DNA of 64,000 nt from Ignavibacteria bacterium UBA7675 (lineage in GTDB: Bacteria > Bacteroidota > Ignavibacteria > Kapaibacteriales > UB7675), in NCBI GenBank assembly GCA_002483085.1, contig DLHF01000063.1, positions 1-64,000 of the forward strand. Direction: 5' to 3'. Under the pieces are notes generated by a model. It did no database searches. It saw only the letters and a program-made list of their open reading frames with translations, and was not told the DNA's origin. The translations under genes were made by a program, and so were the position numbers. Shown here in pieces: positions 43,641 to 51,197 of the stretch (within the stretch, counting starts at the first letter, position 1; every line of letters starts with the position of its first letter).

Positions 43641-44021
43641 ATGAACAACAAAATGCAATTAGCTTCCCAGACGGGCAGCAGCATGACGATGGTTCCCCAC
43701 ATCGACAACGACCTGATCCGCAGCCGCTTATCGGACGACGACAAAGCCTACCTGCTAGAGATACAGGCAAAGCTCTCCAACCTCACCACGCTACGGCAGA
43801 AAGCCGAGCGCAAATCGGAGAGGCTGATCCGCAAGATTGAATCGACACCGGAATTTCAGGAAGCCGCACAACTCAAAAAAAACATCAAAGCAATGAAGTC
43901 TGTCGAGGAAGAGATCGGCACGAAGATATCAGCTATCATGGAGAAGACCATGCACGATGTTCCGGGCGACGGCATCTTTGAAAAGATGGCGAACCTCGCA
44001 AAACGAGGAGGCCAACGATGA
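43641..44021 (+). CDS. Small coiled-coil early protein
   Basis: 126 residues, largely coiled-coil (EIQAKLSNLTTLRQKAERKSERLIRKIESTPEFQEAAQLKKNIKAMKSVEEEIGTKISAIMEKT). The C-terminal motif PGDGIFEKMANLAKRGG is repeated nearly exactly in a 32-residue ORF 240 bp downstream. No family recognised. Overlaps the next gene by 4 bp. Confidence 0.65.
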   Translation: MNNKMQLASQTGSSMTMVPHIDNDLIRSRLSDDDKAYLLEIQAKLSNLTTLRQKAERKSERLIRKIESTPEFQEAAQLKKNIKAMKSVEEEIGTKISAIMEKTMHDVPGDGIFEKMANLAKRGGQR

Positions 44022-44266
44022 ACACGATTGAGTTCTCAAAAGGGGGTGTCGAATCAGCCGTGGAGTTCGCAACCTATTTAGCCGACACGATGGAGGACAC
44101 AGCGCGAGCGATAATTGCACGACACAAAGGCGGGCACGACACCAGAGCAGCCGTAATACACGAAACGGTTCAACATGCGTGGACGGCGTTTCTGAAGCGG
44201 GATGCAGAACTAAAGGTATTGATAGAGCCACTGTTCACTCAAATCATGAAGGAGCGACTGCAATGA
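44018..44266 (+). CDS. Small early protein, unknown
   Basis: 82 residues, helical (VESAVEFATYLADTMEDTARAIIARHKGG... AWTAFLKRDAELKVLIEPLF). Coupled by ATGA overlaps to both neighbours. No function inferred. Resembles small phage proteins with conserved helical pairs but no named family. Confidence 0.55.
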   Translation: MNTIEFSKGGVESAVEFATYLADTMEDTARAIIARHKGGHDTRAAVIHETVQHAWTAFLKRDAELKVLIEPLFTQIMKERLQ

Positions 44267-44361
44267 GAACCAGCAAAAACACAACGTCGGCTAAAATACA
44301 GCACATTCCCGGCGATGGCATCTATGAAAAGATGGCACACCTGGCAAAAGGAGGTCGGTGA
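44263..44361 (+). CDS. 32-residue micro-ORF with duplicated C-terminal motif
   Basis: MRTSKNTTSAKIQHIPGDGIYEKMAHLAKGGR. The last 18 residues copy the C terminus of the 126-residue protein at 43641-44021 (PGDGIFEKMANLAKRGG). It overlaps the preceding gene by 4 bp (ATGA) and the next ATG by 1 bp, so it sits in the translational chain. The conserved text argues that it is real. Confidence 0.6.
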   Translation: MRTSKNTTSAKIQHIPGDGIYEKMAHLAKGGR

Positions 44362-44726
44362 TGGCCACTATGATGGACGACACCGTCGAGATGCGGATGC
44401 ACGCCATGCGCATCATAGGATTTATCGAAGGGCGGCGATTCCTTGATGGAAGCGCGCAGATGGAAGAGGAGGCGCGAGGTCTGGAATCTGCGTATAAAAA
44501 GATGGCAGCCGACATTGTTGAAAACGGGAGCGTCGACCTACCTCTACCGCCCTGCACTATAGTGTCAGCTATGTGGCTGCGTGTAACTATGCAGTTTGCA
44601 CAAAAACCTCGTTTGGCTGGATTCTCTACTCTAGAGAAGCAGACCGCGTACATCCTGAATTTCGTGGCGGAATTTGTTTACGACGGCATCCGTTCAATTA
44701 CTCACACAGGAGAACCCAATGGCTAA
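44361..44726 (+). CDS. Small early protein, unknown
   Basis: 121 residues from ATG at 44361, with AAAGGAGG six bases upstream; an in-frame GTG one codon earlier exists. The protein is mostly helical (TVEMRMHAMRIIGFIEGRRFLDGSAQMEEEARGLESAYKKMAADIVENG). No family is recognised. Part of the continuous early transcript. Confidence 0.55.
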   Translation: MATMMDDTVEMRMHAMRIIGFIEGRRFLDGSAQMEEEARGLESAYKKMAADIVENGSVDLPLPPCTIVSAMWLRVTMQFAQKPRLAGFSTLEKQTAYILNFVAEFVYDGIRSITHTGEPNG

Positions 44727-44997
44727 AATACAACTCAATCCACACGAGATCGCGCACGCCGAGCGGTACGGCGCGTCAATGGCCAGCATTTTCAGCCAGG
44801 AGGCTGCAAGCGTTCTGATCGGTACAATAAAAAACACAGAGAGCGATATCGGCGTTGACGAAGTTATTGCAGCCGTAACAAAATTTTTCTGGGGTGTACA
44901 CGCCAGACGCGCGGCGGTGAGTAATCGAGTGATGCGCAAGAAGTTTACTGATTCGCTCCGAAAGGAACTACTCCATGCCCTACAGAACAACTATTAG
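44719..44997 (+). CDS. Small early protein, unknown
   Basis: 92 residues from MAKIQLNPHEIAHAERYGAS, preceded by ACAGGAGAA at good distance; the longer frame upstream is not supported. Helical, with a basic C-terminal half (VHARRAAVSNRVMRKKFTDSLRKELLHALQ). Overlaps the preceding gene by 8 bp. No function inferred. Confidence 0.55.
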   Translation: MAKIQLNPHEIAHAERYGASMASIFSQEAASVLIGTIKNTESDIGVDEVIAAVTKFFWGVHARRAAVSNRVMRKKFTDSLRKELLHALQNNY

Positions 44998-45006
44998 GAG
45001 AATAGC

Positions 45007-45654
45007 GTGAAGCCAATTGAACACGTGTCAGATCAGCGCAAGCTGTTAAATCGCACACTATACATTGCATGCAGGAAATACCTGATTCGCATCGCAGGTG
45101 GCGAGCCGGACGAAGACGCTATCCGCGAACACCGGGCGGAATGCTGCTTTGACGCGACAGAAGAGAAGCGCGGCCAGGGCAAGGGTGTACGGGATTACAA
45201 AGCGCTGTCGCTCGCAGAGTTAAAGCTGGCCGTTCAGTATGCAGAAGGCAGAAAGAAAGTGCACAGGATGGCGTCTGAAGAGGCGCGTGCAAAAATGAAC
45301 TATCACGCCATGTACTGCGCCATCTATTACGCCGATCTATCCGGCATCAGCCTGAAAAGCCAACAGGTCGGGCTGGTCGTCGAGGGCGACGCACTGCGCG
45401 CTACTGTATTTTCGCTATTCCAGCGTCGCGGCCAGTTGCCGCCGAATGTATTCCAGCTACTGCGAACCAGATGGGTTAATCGCAAATGCAACGAGCTGTT
45501 GTACCAGGCGAATATGAGACCGGAGACCAGAACGCCCGAACAGTTTTACGACGCAGAACTAACCGCTGCCGAATGCAACGAACTGATAAAACGATTCAAG
45601 AAAATTCAATCAAACCTGCCGCCGATTTCGGCGTCGGCGATATCATCAAACTGA
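45007..45654 (+). CDS. Early protein, possibly GemA-like
   Basis: 215 residues, mainly helical. The N-terminal pattern (KLLNRTLYIACRKYL... REHRAECCF... DYKALSLAELKLAVQYAEG) faintly recalls Mu gp16/GemA-like regulators (DUF1018). The C-terminal half (YHAMYCAIYYADLSGISLKSQQVGLVVEGDALRATVFSLFQRRGQLPPNVFQLLRTRW) is unassigned. GemA acts on gyrase and host gene expression in Mu, but this similarity is weak. The name should be treated as a suggestion. Confidence 0.4.
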   Translation: MKPIEHVSDQRKLLNRTLYIACRKYLIRIAGGEPDEDAIREHRAECCFDATEEKRGQGKGVRDYKALSLAELKLAVQYAEGRKKVHRMASEEARAKMNYHAMYCAIYYADLSGISLKSQQVGLVVEGDALRATVFSLFQRRGQLPPNVFQLLRTRWVNRKCNELLYQANMRPETRTPEQFYDAELTAAECNELIKRFKKIQSNLPPISASAISSN

Positions 45655-45660
45655 GCGACT

Positions 45661-46002
45661 ATGGACTTTATTACCAACATCCTGGCCCTTGCACTCGCTG
45701 GCGGCATTTGGGTTGCCAATACATATTATTCCTGGGAACTGCGTCGGGCGCTCCGTAGCTACGAGTCGACACTGAAACAGAGCACGGCGTTGCGACCCTG
45801 CACATATATAAACTGCTCAGCGGCAGGCTGGAGTAGATCGTCTGGCTGGTTCCATCAATGGAGGATTCACGGCGTTGGGTGTCAGAGTGAGCGCACATTC
45901 GGCGTCGTCGAGACTAAAGACGGGCAAATCATATACGTGCATCCGAACGATATAATATTTACCGACCGGAGGCCACATGATTACGCTGCAACAACAGATT
46001 GA
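45661..46002 (+). CDS. Small membrane protein, unknown
   Basis: 113 residues. One N-terminal hydrophobic segment (FITNILALALAGGIWVANTYY) followed by a soluble, Cys-containing domain (RPCTYINCSAAGWSRSSGWF, WRIHGVGCQSERTFGVVETKDGQIIYVHPNDIIF). Located in the early operon with overlap to the next gene (26 bp). Possibly a superinfection-exclusion factor, but that is only suggested by topology. Confidence 0.5.
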   Translation: MDFITNILALALAGGIWVANTYYSWELRRALRSYESTLKQSTALRPCTYINCSAAGWSRSSGWFHQWRIHGVGCQSERTFGVVETKDGQIIYVHPNDIIFTDRRPHDYAATTD

Positions 46003-46168
46003 GTGCGTCGAGCGAGAAATCAGCCTACGTAAACGCGTGTATTCCCGCGCAGTCCGCAACCGCACAATGACACCGGAAGACGCCCGCAGAGAGCTCGACA
46101 CAATGACCGCCGTACTGGAGACGCTGAAAAAGATTAAGGAGACCGGAAACACTATCGGGATGCTCTAA
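45977..46168 (+). CDS. Small helical protein, tandem paralogue 1
   Basis: 63 residues. The pattern MIT-QQQIECVEREISLRKRVYSR...DARRELDTMTAVLETL is shared with the next gene (MITIAEQVDVVKRDINMRQSVYKI...VNSELAAMRAVLETL), so these two arose by tandem duplication. Function unknown. The stop overlaps the next start by one base. Confidence 0.6.
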   Translation: MITLQQQIECVEREISLRKRVYSRAVRNRTMTPEDARRELDTMTAVLETLKKIKETGNTIGML

Positions 46169-46617
46169 TGATAACAATTGCAGAGCAGGTCGACGTTGTA
46201 AAGCGCGACATCAATATGAGACAGAGCGTCTACAAAATCCGATTGCAGGAAGGCTCCATTTCACAGGATGTCGTCAACAGCGAACTGGCCGCAATGCGTG
46301 CCGTACTCGAAACCCTGCTGGACTACGAGCGCGTGCAGGCAGAGCTGGCCGCACATGACGCGATGGTGATAGATGACAAAGACCGCGAACTATTCCGGCA
46401 GGCATTCGAGGACGGAGGCTGCAAAGGCGCATTTGCGATCTACCTCCAGCGGCAGACAATAGCTGCGAAGAAGCAACGCGAGACCGCACAGGACAACAAG
46501 AAATTAGAACAAAAGATTCGTGAGTTACAGGGCCGTCTCATGCGGCACGAACAGACGCAAAATGATTTCGAGATAACCGGCGCATTACCGGAATTACATT
46601 CAAACACACAGGAGTAA
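46168..46617 (+). CDS. Helical early protein, tandem paralogue 2
   Basis: 149 residues. Residues 1-55 align with the preceding gene product. A C-terminal coiled-coil extension follows (IYLQRQTIAAKKQRETAQDNKKLEQKIRELQGRLMRHEQ). It appears to have gained about 90 residues relative to its paralogue. No family recognised. Just upstream of the MazG-like gene, with a 2-bp gap. Confidence 0.6.
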   Translation: MITIAEQVDVVKRDINMRQSVYKIRLQEGSISQDVVNSELAAMRAVLETLLDYERVQAELAAHDAMVIDDKDRELFRQAFEDGGCKGAFAIYLQRQTIAAKKQRETAQDNKKLEQKIRELQGRLMRHEQTQNDFEITGALPELHSNTQE

Positions 46618-46619
46618 TT

Positions 46620-47942
46620 ATGACAACTGAACAGGCATCAGCACGTAAAAGCGTTGCGAGAGTATTGGCGATCCTGGTCGAAGAGTTCGGCGAGCTGGCA
46701 AAAGAGATTATCGAGCTCGGCGCTCTGCTCAAATCCAGCCCCAAAGACTACGACGCCAGGCGAGTGATTGTCAAAAAGATAAGGCGCGAAGCGGTACAGA
46801 CGGCGGCGGTAGCAATGCAGATCGTGCAGTTTATCGACCTTACAAACCACGAAGCGATTCCTGCCGATGAAACTGATGAGCGCATAAAGGAAGTGTTATA
46901 CGACAATATGTGCGATTTGAGTGTCGCCGCATTCCGCAGTTTACTGGGAGATTCCAATTCCGAGACACTGCATGCGGAACTGCCGTATGAGTCCGAAGCT
47001 GTATCACAGGAATTACAGAACATAGTCGCGTATGCAGTTGGCGCTGCCATACACAAAGCAGCAGGCGGCTCTCTAACATGGGAGACTGTAGTAAAGGCGC
47101 TCGGCGCGCAGTACGATGTGAGCATGTTCCCGAATCCGGAATCCTACGTAAAGTCGCAGGAGGATATTCAACACGTAGGTGTCGAACAATTCATAAGCAT
47201 TGTCAAGGACAAAGCGGCCAGAGCACAAGAGGCGAAACTCAGCAAAGAGAACGGGCAGCCCGCCAGCGAGGAATGGAGCCAGCCTTACGTAAAGGCCATC
47301 AACAACGACGAGACAGGGCAGCCGGTCATCTTCGGGAATACTTTCGATGCGTTCGAAGCACTGGACAAGATTAACAAATCGCTATCACCTGCTGGTAGTG
47401 TAGTCCGGCAGGCGGAAGAGCCCAAAATTGTTCAGCAGCTCGTGTACGATCTGAACTATGCTCCACCTCGAATAACCGATGACACCCGCAAGTTATGCAG
47501 AGCCATCCAATGGTACGACTACCTCTGCGCAGTCCAACCGGATAGTCCGGCAATCGAGGAACTCGATAGTGTGATCACAACGGTGCGGAATACAGTCGCA
47601 CGAAGACACAGGGGTGACGCTGCCGAAAAGCAAGCAGAAAACAAAAGCGAATATTGGATGCGCACGTGCAAAGCGAAAATGGGTGGCAGTTTGGGATGCG
47701 TAGAGGGTTACGTAATTGTGCGAACAGAAGATGATACTACCAGTATAGATAAAAATCTATTCTTTGATCGCAGCAACGGATCGTGGTTAGAACATATTGA
47801 ACCAACATCCTTCTTTGATACACTTGCTGATGCGGAAACCGCGATACTATACATCCAGCGAAAGGCAGACAGAGTCAAAACAGATAAAACAAAACAGGCA
47901 GACGCGAACGACGCCAATCAACCCGCGCCTGCCGTTTCCTAA
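46620..47942 (+). CDS. Large early protein with N-terminal MazG-like domain
   Basis: 440 residues. Residues about 8-90 resemble an all-alpha NTP pyrophosphohydrolase: LAILVEEFGELAKEI gives the ExxE motif and RREAVQTAAVAMQIVQFID the second metal helix, although the usual ExxD is altered. Such domains hydrolyse nucleotides and can counter defence signals. The remainder is unique: a helical region (about 110-330) and a compact domain (WMRTCKAKMGGSLGCVEGYVIVR...FFDRSNGSWLEHIEPTSFFDTLADAETAILYIQRK), similar in style to small phage DUFs. Length is far beyond normal MazG proteins, so this is a fusion. Confidence 0.6.
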   Translation: MTTEQASARKSVARVLAILVEEFGELAKEIIELGALLKSSPKDYDARRVIVKKIRREAVQTAAVAMQIVQFIDLTNHEAIPADETDERIKEVLYDNMCDLSVAAFRSLLGDSNSETLHAELPYESEAVSQELQNIVAYAVGAAIHKAAGGSLTWETVVKALGAQYDVSMFPNPESYVKSQEDIQHVGVEQFISIVKDKAARAQEAKLSKENGQPASEEWSQPYVKAINNDETGQPVIFGNTFDAFEALDKINKSLSPAGSVVRQAEEPKIVQQLVYDLNYAPPRITDDTRKLCRAIQWYDYLCAVQPDSPAIEELDSVITTVRNTVARRHRGDAAEKQAENKSEYWMRTCKAKMGGSLGCVEGYVIVRTEDDTTSIDKNLFFDRSNGSWLEHIEPTSFFDTLADAETAILYIQRKADRVKTDKTKQADANDANQPAPAVS

Positions 47943-47973
47943 CGTCCTGTAGGACACAAACAAACATACAACT

Positions 47974-48540
47974 ATGTCTAAATCAAAACGACAAAAGGTT
48001 CAGGATCGTGCAGAATACATCGCGTCCTGGGAAGAAGCTGACCGCGCTCTGGCAGAGATCGCCATAGCTCAACAGAGTATAGCACACGACGAGGCTGCAT
48101 ACAACCAACGTGAGCAAATTACTCGACAAAAGATGACTGACAAGCACTCGCCTATGCGGTCGCGCATCGAGGAATTGCGGTTAGGATTGAAGAATTTCTG
48201 CGAAGAGCGACGCGCGGAATTCGGGAAACGTAAGTCCGTAGAACTACAACACGGCATACTGTCGTTCCGTCTCGGCACGCCTCGCGTTGGTAAGGATAGG
48301 CGGTTTACATGGGAAGCCGTATTGGAGCTGGTTCGGCGGTCGGTATGGGCACCAAAGATCATACGCACAAAAGAAGAGCTAAATAAGGAGAGCGTTTTAG
48401 AGCTATCTACTGCATATGACCAGGGCGATACAGAAAACGGCATGTCGCCAGATGCGCTACGCGAATGCGGGATGGTCGTAGAACAAGAGGAAACGTTTGC
48501 GTTTCAGATCAAGCTCGCTGTGGATGAGGGGGGTATATGA
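47974..48540 (+). CDS. gam: Gam-like DNA end-protecting protein
   Basis: 188 residues. Residues about 75-150 match Mu Gam closely (PMRSRIEELRLGLKNFCEERRAEF, WEAVLELVRR, IIRTKEELNKESVLE, FQIKLAVDEGGI). Gam binds ends of linear DNA and shields it from exonucleases; it is a relative of eukaryotic Ku. Positioned in the early operon, like Mu gam. Its presence supports the transposable-phage assignment. Confidence 0.88.
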   Translation: MSKSKRQKVQDRAEYIASWEEADRALAEIAIAQQSIAHDEAAYNQREQITRQKMTDKHSPMRSRIEELRLGLKNFCEERRAEFGKRKSVELQHGILSFRLGTPRVGKDRRFTWEAVLELVRRSVWAPKIIRTKEELNKESVLELSTAYDQGDTENGMSPDALRECGMVVEQEETFAFQIKLAVDEGGI

Positions 48541-48917
48541 TAAAATCGCAATCAGAGATCGCCTTAATAGGCGACTCGACAGGTACAACTGTTGTTACCC
48601 CAGTGCCGTCAAAGCTCAAGCCGCCGATTGTGCGAATAGCGATTGGAGGCTACTCGATGTACGAAGTAACGTACTACCACAACGCCAGCAGCACGCCGCA
48701 GGTGCGGCGTGTACCTGCTAATCGCCCCGAGGAAGCGTGGCTCTCCACAGTGAAACACTGCTGCATAGCATGCCGTGCAGTCGCCTACCACTGCGTTTCC
48801 ATCCTTCCAGTAGAAAAGCGCGAGACCAAAAATAAAGGTGTCGAATACGTAGAGACACCGGAGCCCGGACTGATGAGCAAAACAATGGAGAACGGAAAGA
48901 AAACAGGAGGTTTCTGA
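48537..48917 (+). CDS. Small early protein, unknown (paralogue of 49030 gene)
   Basis: 126 residues, with a mid-section YSMYEVTYYHNASSTPQVRRVPANRPEEAWLSTVKHCCIACRAVAYHCVSILPVE resembling that of the protein at 49030 (FCLYQVVYVDEIGVQYSDGVEAVNPATAVGFVIRAACERRTSGKYSVFARLVSV). It overlaps gam by 4 bp and the following micro-ORF by one base. Function unknown. Confidence 0.55.
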   Translation: MIKSQSEIALIGDSTGTTVVTPVPSKLKPPIVRIAIGGYSMYEVTYYHNASSTPQVRRVPANRPEEAWLSTVKHCCIACRAVAYHCVSILPVEKRETKNKGVEYVETPEPGLMSKTMENGKKTGGF

Positions 48918-49033
48918 TGTTGTTGTTATTCATCGAACGCATGAAGCACACCAATCCCCGCGAGTTGTCCCCCACTCTCTACGCGCTCGCGGTTCGCGTG
49001 ATCCGCGTAGCAAAGAGACGGGGTGTCGCATGA
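48917..49033 (+). CDS. 38-residue micro-ORF in early operon
   Basis: MLLLFIERMKHTNPRELSPT followed by LYALAVRVIRVAKRRGVA. It begins with the TG of the previous stop (TGATG), has AGGAGG seven bases upstream, and its stop overlaps the next start (ATGA). The strong ribosome binding site and tight coupling suggest it is translated. An amphipathic, basic helix, no family. Confidence 0.5.
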   Translation: MLLLFIERMKHTNPRELSPTLYALAVRVIRVAKRRGVA

Positions 49034-49326
49034 TGTTGAGTATGATCGTAGCGGCACGGCGGAAACGCCGTGGCCGCTACAAAAAGCCGACAGTGCAACA
49101 GCAGAAACCGGCTATAGAAAAACCTGTTGTTATCGATGCCGGATTCTGTCTTTATCAGGTTGTCTATGTAGATGAAATCGGCGTGCAGTATTCAGACGGC
49201 GTCGAAGCGGTCAACCCGGCGACCGCTGTGGGTTTCGTTATCCGTGCTGCATGCGAGAGAAGAACGTCAGGAAAATACAGCGTGTTCGCCCGCCTGGTGT
49301 CGGTAAAGCCTTATAATAAATTTTAG
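49030..49326 (+). CDS. Small early protein, unknown (paralogue of 48537 gene)
   Basis: 98 residues. A basic N terminus (AARRKRRGRYKKPTVQQQKP) leads to a beta-rich domain similar to that of the protein at 48537. Coupled to the micro-ORF by an ATGA overlap. Function unknown; the basic tail suggests nucleic-acid contact. Confidence 0.5.
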   Translation: MMLSMIVAARRKRRGRYKKPTVQQQKPAIEKPVVIDAGFCLYQVVYVDEIGVQYSDGVEAVNPATAVGFVIRAACERRTSGKYSVFARLVSVKPYNKF

Positions 49327-49351
49327 AACTCTCTATTCGCTACCTGCAACT

Positions 49352-50332
49352 ATGGATATTACTAATCAATTGTATGATGTTGTCAGTATAGAGGAAGGCG
49401 ATCCGCGCCGCTATACAGCACATCCGTACAACACTGAATACGTCGGTGCCGACAACATGAAAGCCAGTCCGGAACTCGTTGCCGACATCGCGGAAAACGG
49501 CATAGCCAACAAGCCGCGCATCCTGCGTACGCCGGACGGTGTCGACTACATTCTCGACGGACATCGCCGGATCGACGGAGCAATACAGCTTGGCGCGAAA
49601 ACTATTCTGGTCGAGATCGTTGTGCCCCGTCCCGGCGTGGATGTGAAGCGCATTATCCGAACGGGAAATAAGTACAGAGATCGCAACGAGCGCATGCGCA
49701 ATATCGAAGCCGTTGCACTCCTCGAAGACCTGGAGCAATCCACGAAGCTGCGAAAGTTGAAGAACCTCAAAGGCGTATATTCCGCCATTGAGATCGGCGA
49801 TTCAGATCAGACAATGAATGATGTCGCAAAATATGTCGGCGAAAGCGTTGCAACGCTAAAGCTACGCAAGCTCGTACACTATCAGCCGGTGATGAATGCG
49901 TTCTGGAAGACCGTCAACATACCTACTGCACGGAGAGATGAAATCGAACCGATGCGCGAGAAGTGCAGCAGGCGGTGGCTCGAAATCCGGGAGGCGAACA
50001 ATTCCGAGGAAATCTCCATCAGCCGGGCGGCGGAGATGGTTCGCGCTCTTCAGGAAGAAATACGGCAGCGGGCATCCGGTAAAAAACAGAAGGTAAAAAC
50101 CGGCCCTGCAAAAACAAAGGTGAAGGCTGAGAAAGCAGAACAGCCGAAAGTGGGAGAGGTCGACCTGACATTCTCCTCCAGACCGAACGGCCTAATCTGG
50201 ATTGCCGTCAGCAATGGATACAAATTTGGAATTGTATCGGAGATCGGCGAGTTCGTCCCGGCGTATGAAAGCCCGGAGGGTGAACTCATTCGCCTCGACT
50301 GGGACGACATCGTGCAACCAACAGCAAACTAA
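49352..50332 (+). CDS. ParB N-terminal-domain protein
   Basis: 326 residues. Residues about 30-120 are a ParB/sulfiredoxin-like domain with DYILDGHRRIDGAIQLGAKTILVEIV (the arginine patch motif DGHRR matching the GERRxxA motif of ParB). A helical DNA-binding-like region follows (TMNDVAKYVGESVATLKLRKLV), then a Lys-rich linker and an unrelated small C-terminal domain (PNGLIWIAVSNGYKFGIVSEIGEFVPAYES). ParB-like domains bind CTP or act as nucleases; phage proteins of this type are found in transposable phages. Role here unproven. The stop overlaps the next start (TAAATG). Confidence 0.75.
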   Translation: MDITNQLYDVVSIEEGDPRRYTAHPYNTEYVGADNMKASPELVADIAENGIANKPRILRTPDGVDYILDGHRRIDGAIQLGAKTILVEIVVPRPGVDVKRIIRTGNKYRDRNERMRNIEAVALLEDLEQSTKLRKLKNLKGVYSAIEIGDSDQTMNDVAKYVGESVATLKLRKLVHYQPVMNAFWKTVNIPTARRDEIEPMREKCSRRWLEIREANNSEEISISRAAEMVRALQEEIRQRASGKKQKVKTGPAKTKVKAEKAEQPKVGEVDLTFSSRPNGLIWIAVSNGYKFGIVSEIGEFVPAYESPEGELIRLDWDDIVQPTAN

Positions 50333-50590
50333 ATGAATTGCCCCAGATGCTACAGAGACAACATCAGAACCCATCGTACCGAAAGGCATGATGGGTTTGA
50401 TATTCGCGTCAAACTCTGCGAGGATTGCGGGGCTCGCTGGCGGTGCATTGATACAGCGCAGTACGTGTACGTCTACAATCCCCGCACCCTACGCGATGAG
50501 CTGATCCCCTTCTCCGAGTATAAAGCCAGGTATTTCGATTATCACATCGGGCAGGCAAAACATCCAGATAATAATGAAACAAATTCTTGA
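50333..50590 (+). CDS. Small zinc-ribbon protein
   Basis: 85 residues. Two CxxC pairs (NCPRCYRDN, CEDCGARWRC) around a beta hairpin, as in NrdR-type or transcription-factor-like zinc ribbons, followed by an aromatic helix (FSEYKARYFDYHIG). In Mu, a small zinc protein (Com) controls the DNA modification gene; the resemblance is only in the type of fold. Overlaps the MuF gene by 17 bp. Confidence 0.65.
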   Translation: MNCPRCYRDNIRTHRTERHDGFDIRVKLCEDCGARWRCIDTAQYVYVYNPRTLRDELIPFSEYKARYFDYHIGQAKHPDNNETNS

Positions 50591-51197
50591 AGAAGTAAAG
50601 CGACTGGTGCTGCGCCTGATGGCGCGTGGTGCGTCCAGCGCGGACATCGATGCAGAAGTCCAGAAGCTCCTTGTACAACGGGGTTTCGACGGCGCACTTA
50701 TGCGCGAGACACAGCGGGCGATGGAGCGCGAATGGGCCTCACAATACACGCTCTCCAGCGAGGAAAGGGCCGTAGCCGCCCAGATACTCGAACGATCCGA
50801 ACAGGGCTTTGCACGGGCCCGTAATCGCATAGTTAAAGGCGTTGCAAACACGGTGCTGGATGGTCTGCGCCGCGATCAATCCTCAAAGCAGGTGGAAGGC
50901 CGCCTGGTCGTTGAATTAAAGGTAGCGGAACGCCATGCGTCCACGATCGTGAACACGGCGCGAGCTGCGTTCAGTCGGGGCCGGGAGATCGGGCAGGCGT
51001 TAGACCTGGGATTGGATACGTTCCGCTATGACGGTGCCGGAGCGCAGAGACCGTTCTGTATTGCCCGGCTTGGGAATGTCTATACAATAGACGAAATTCG
51101 ATTAATGGATAACGGGATGGGTTTACCTGTCCTTTACTACTGCGGCGGTTGGCGCTGTGTACACACGTGGACAGCCGTGGAAAGGAAGCGGAAATGA
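50574..51197 (+). CDS. Phage minor head protein (MuF-like)
   Basis: 207 residues. N-terminal helical part (VKRLVLRLMARGASSADIDAEVQKLLVQRG) and C-terminal MuF core: STIVNTARAAFSRGREIGQA, RPFCIARLGNVYTIDEIRLMDNGMGLPVLYYCGGWRCVHTWTAVE, with the Cys and His residues characteristic of the SPP1 gp7/MuF family. It should be a structural head or DNA-ejection protein, yet it is placed at the end of the early operon, about 12 kb from the portal gene. Overlaps both neighbours. Confidence 0.85.
   Translation: MKQILEEVKRLVLRLMARGASSADIDAEVQKLLVQRGFDGALMRETQRAMEREWASQYTLSSEERAVAAQILERSEQGFARARNRIVKGVANTVLDGLRRDQSSKQVEGRLVVELKVAERHASTIVNTARAAFSRGREIGQALDLGLDTFRYDGAGAQRPFCIARLGNVYTIDEIRLMDNGMGLPVLYYCGGWRCVHTWTAVERKRK

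Noticed and set aside
50333..50590. Com-like activator of a mom gene
   Set aside because: The protein is a zinc ribbon, but the sequence does not follow Com, and the modification gene here is a Dam-type methylase on the other strand 30 kb away.
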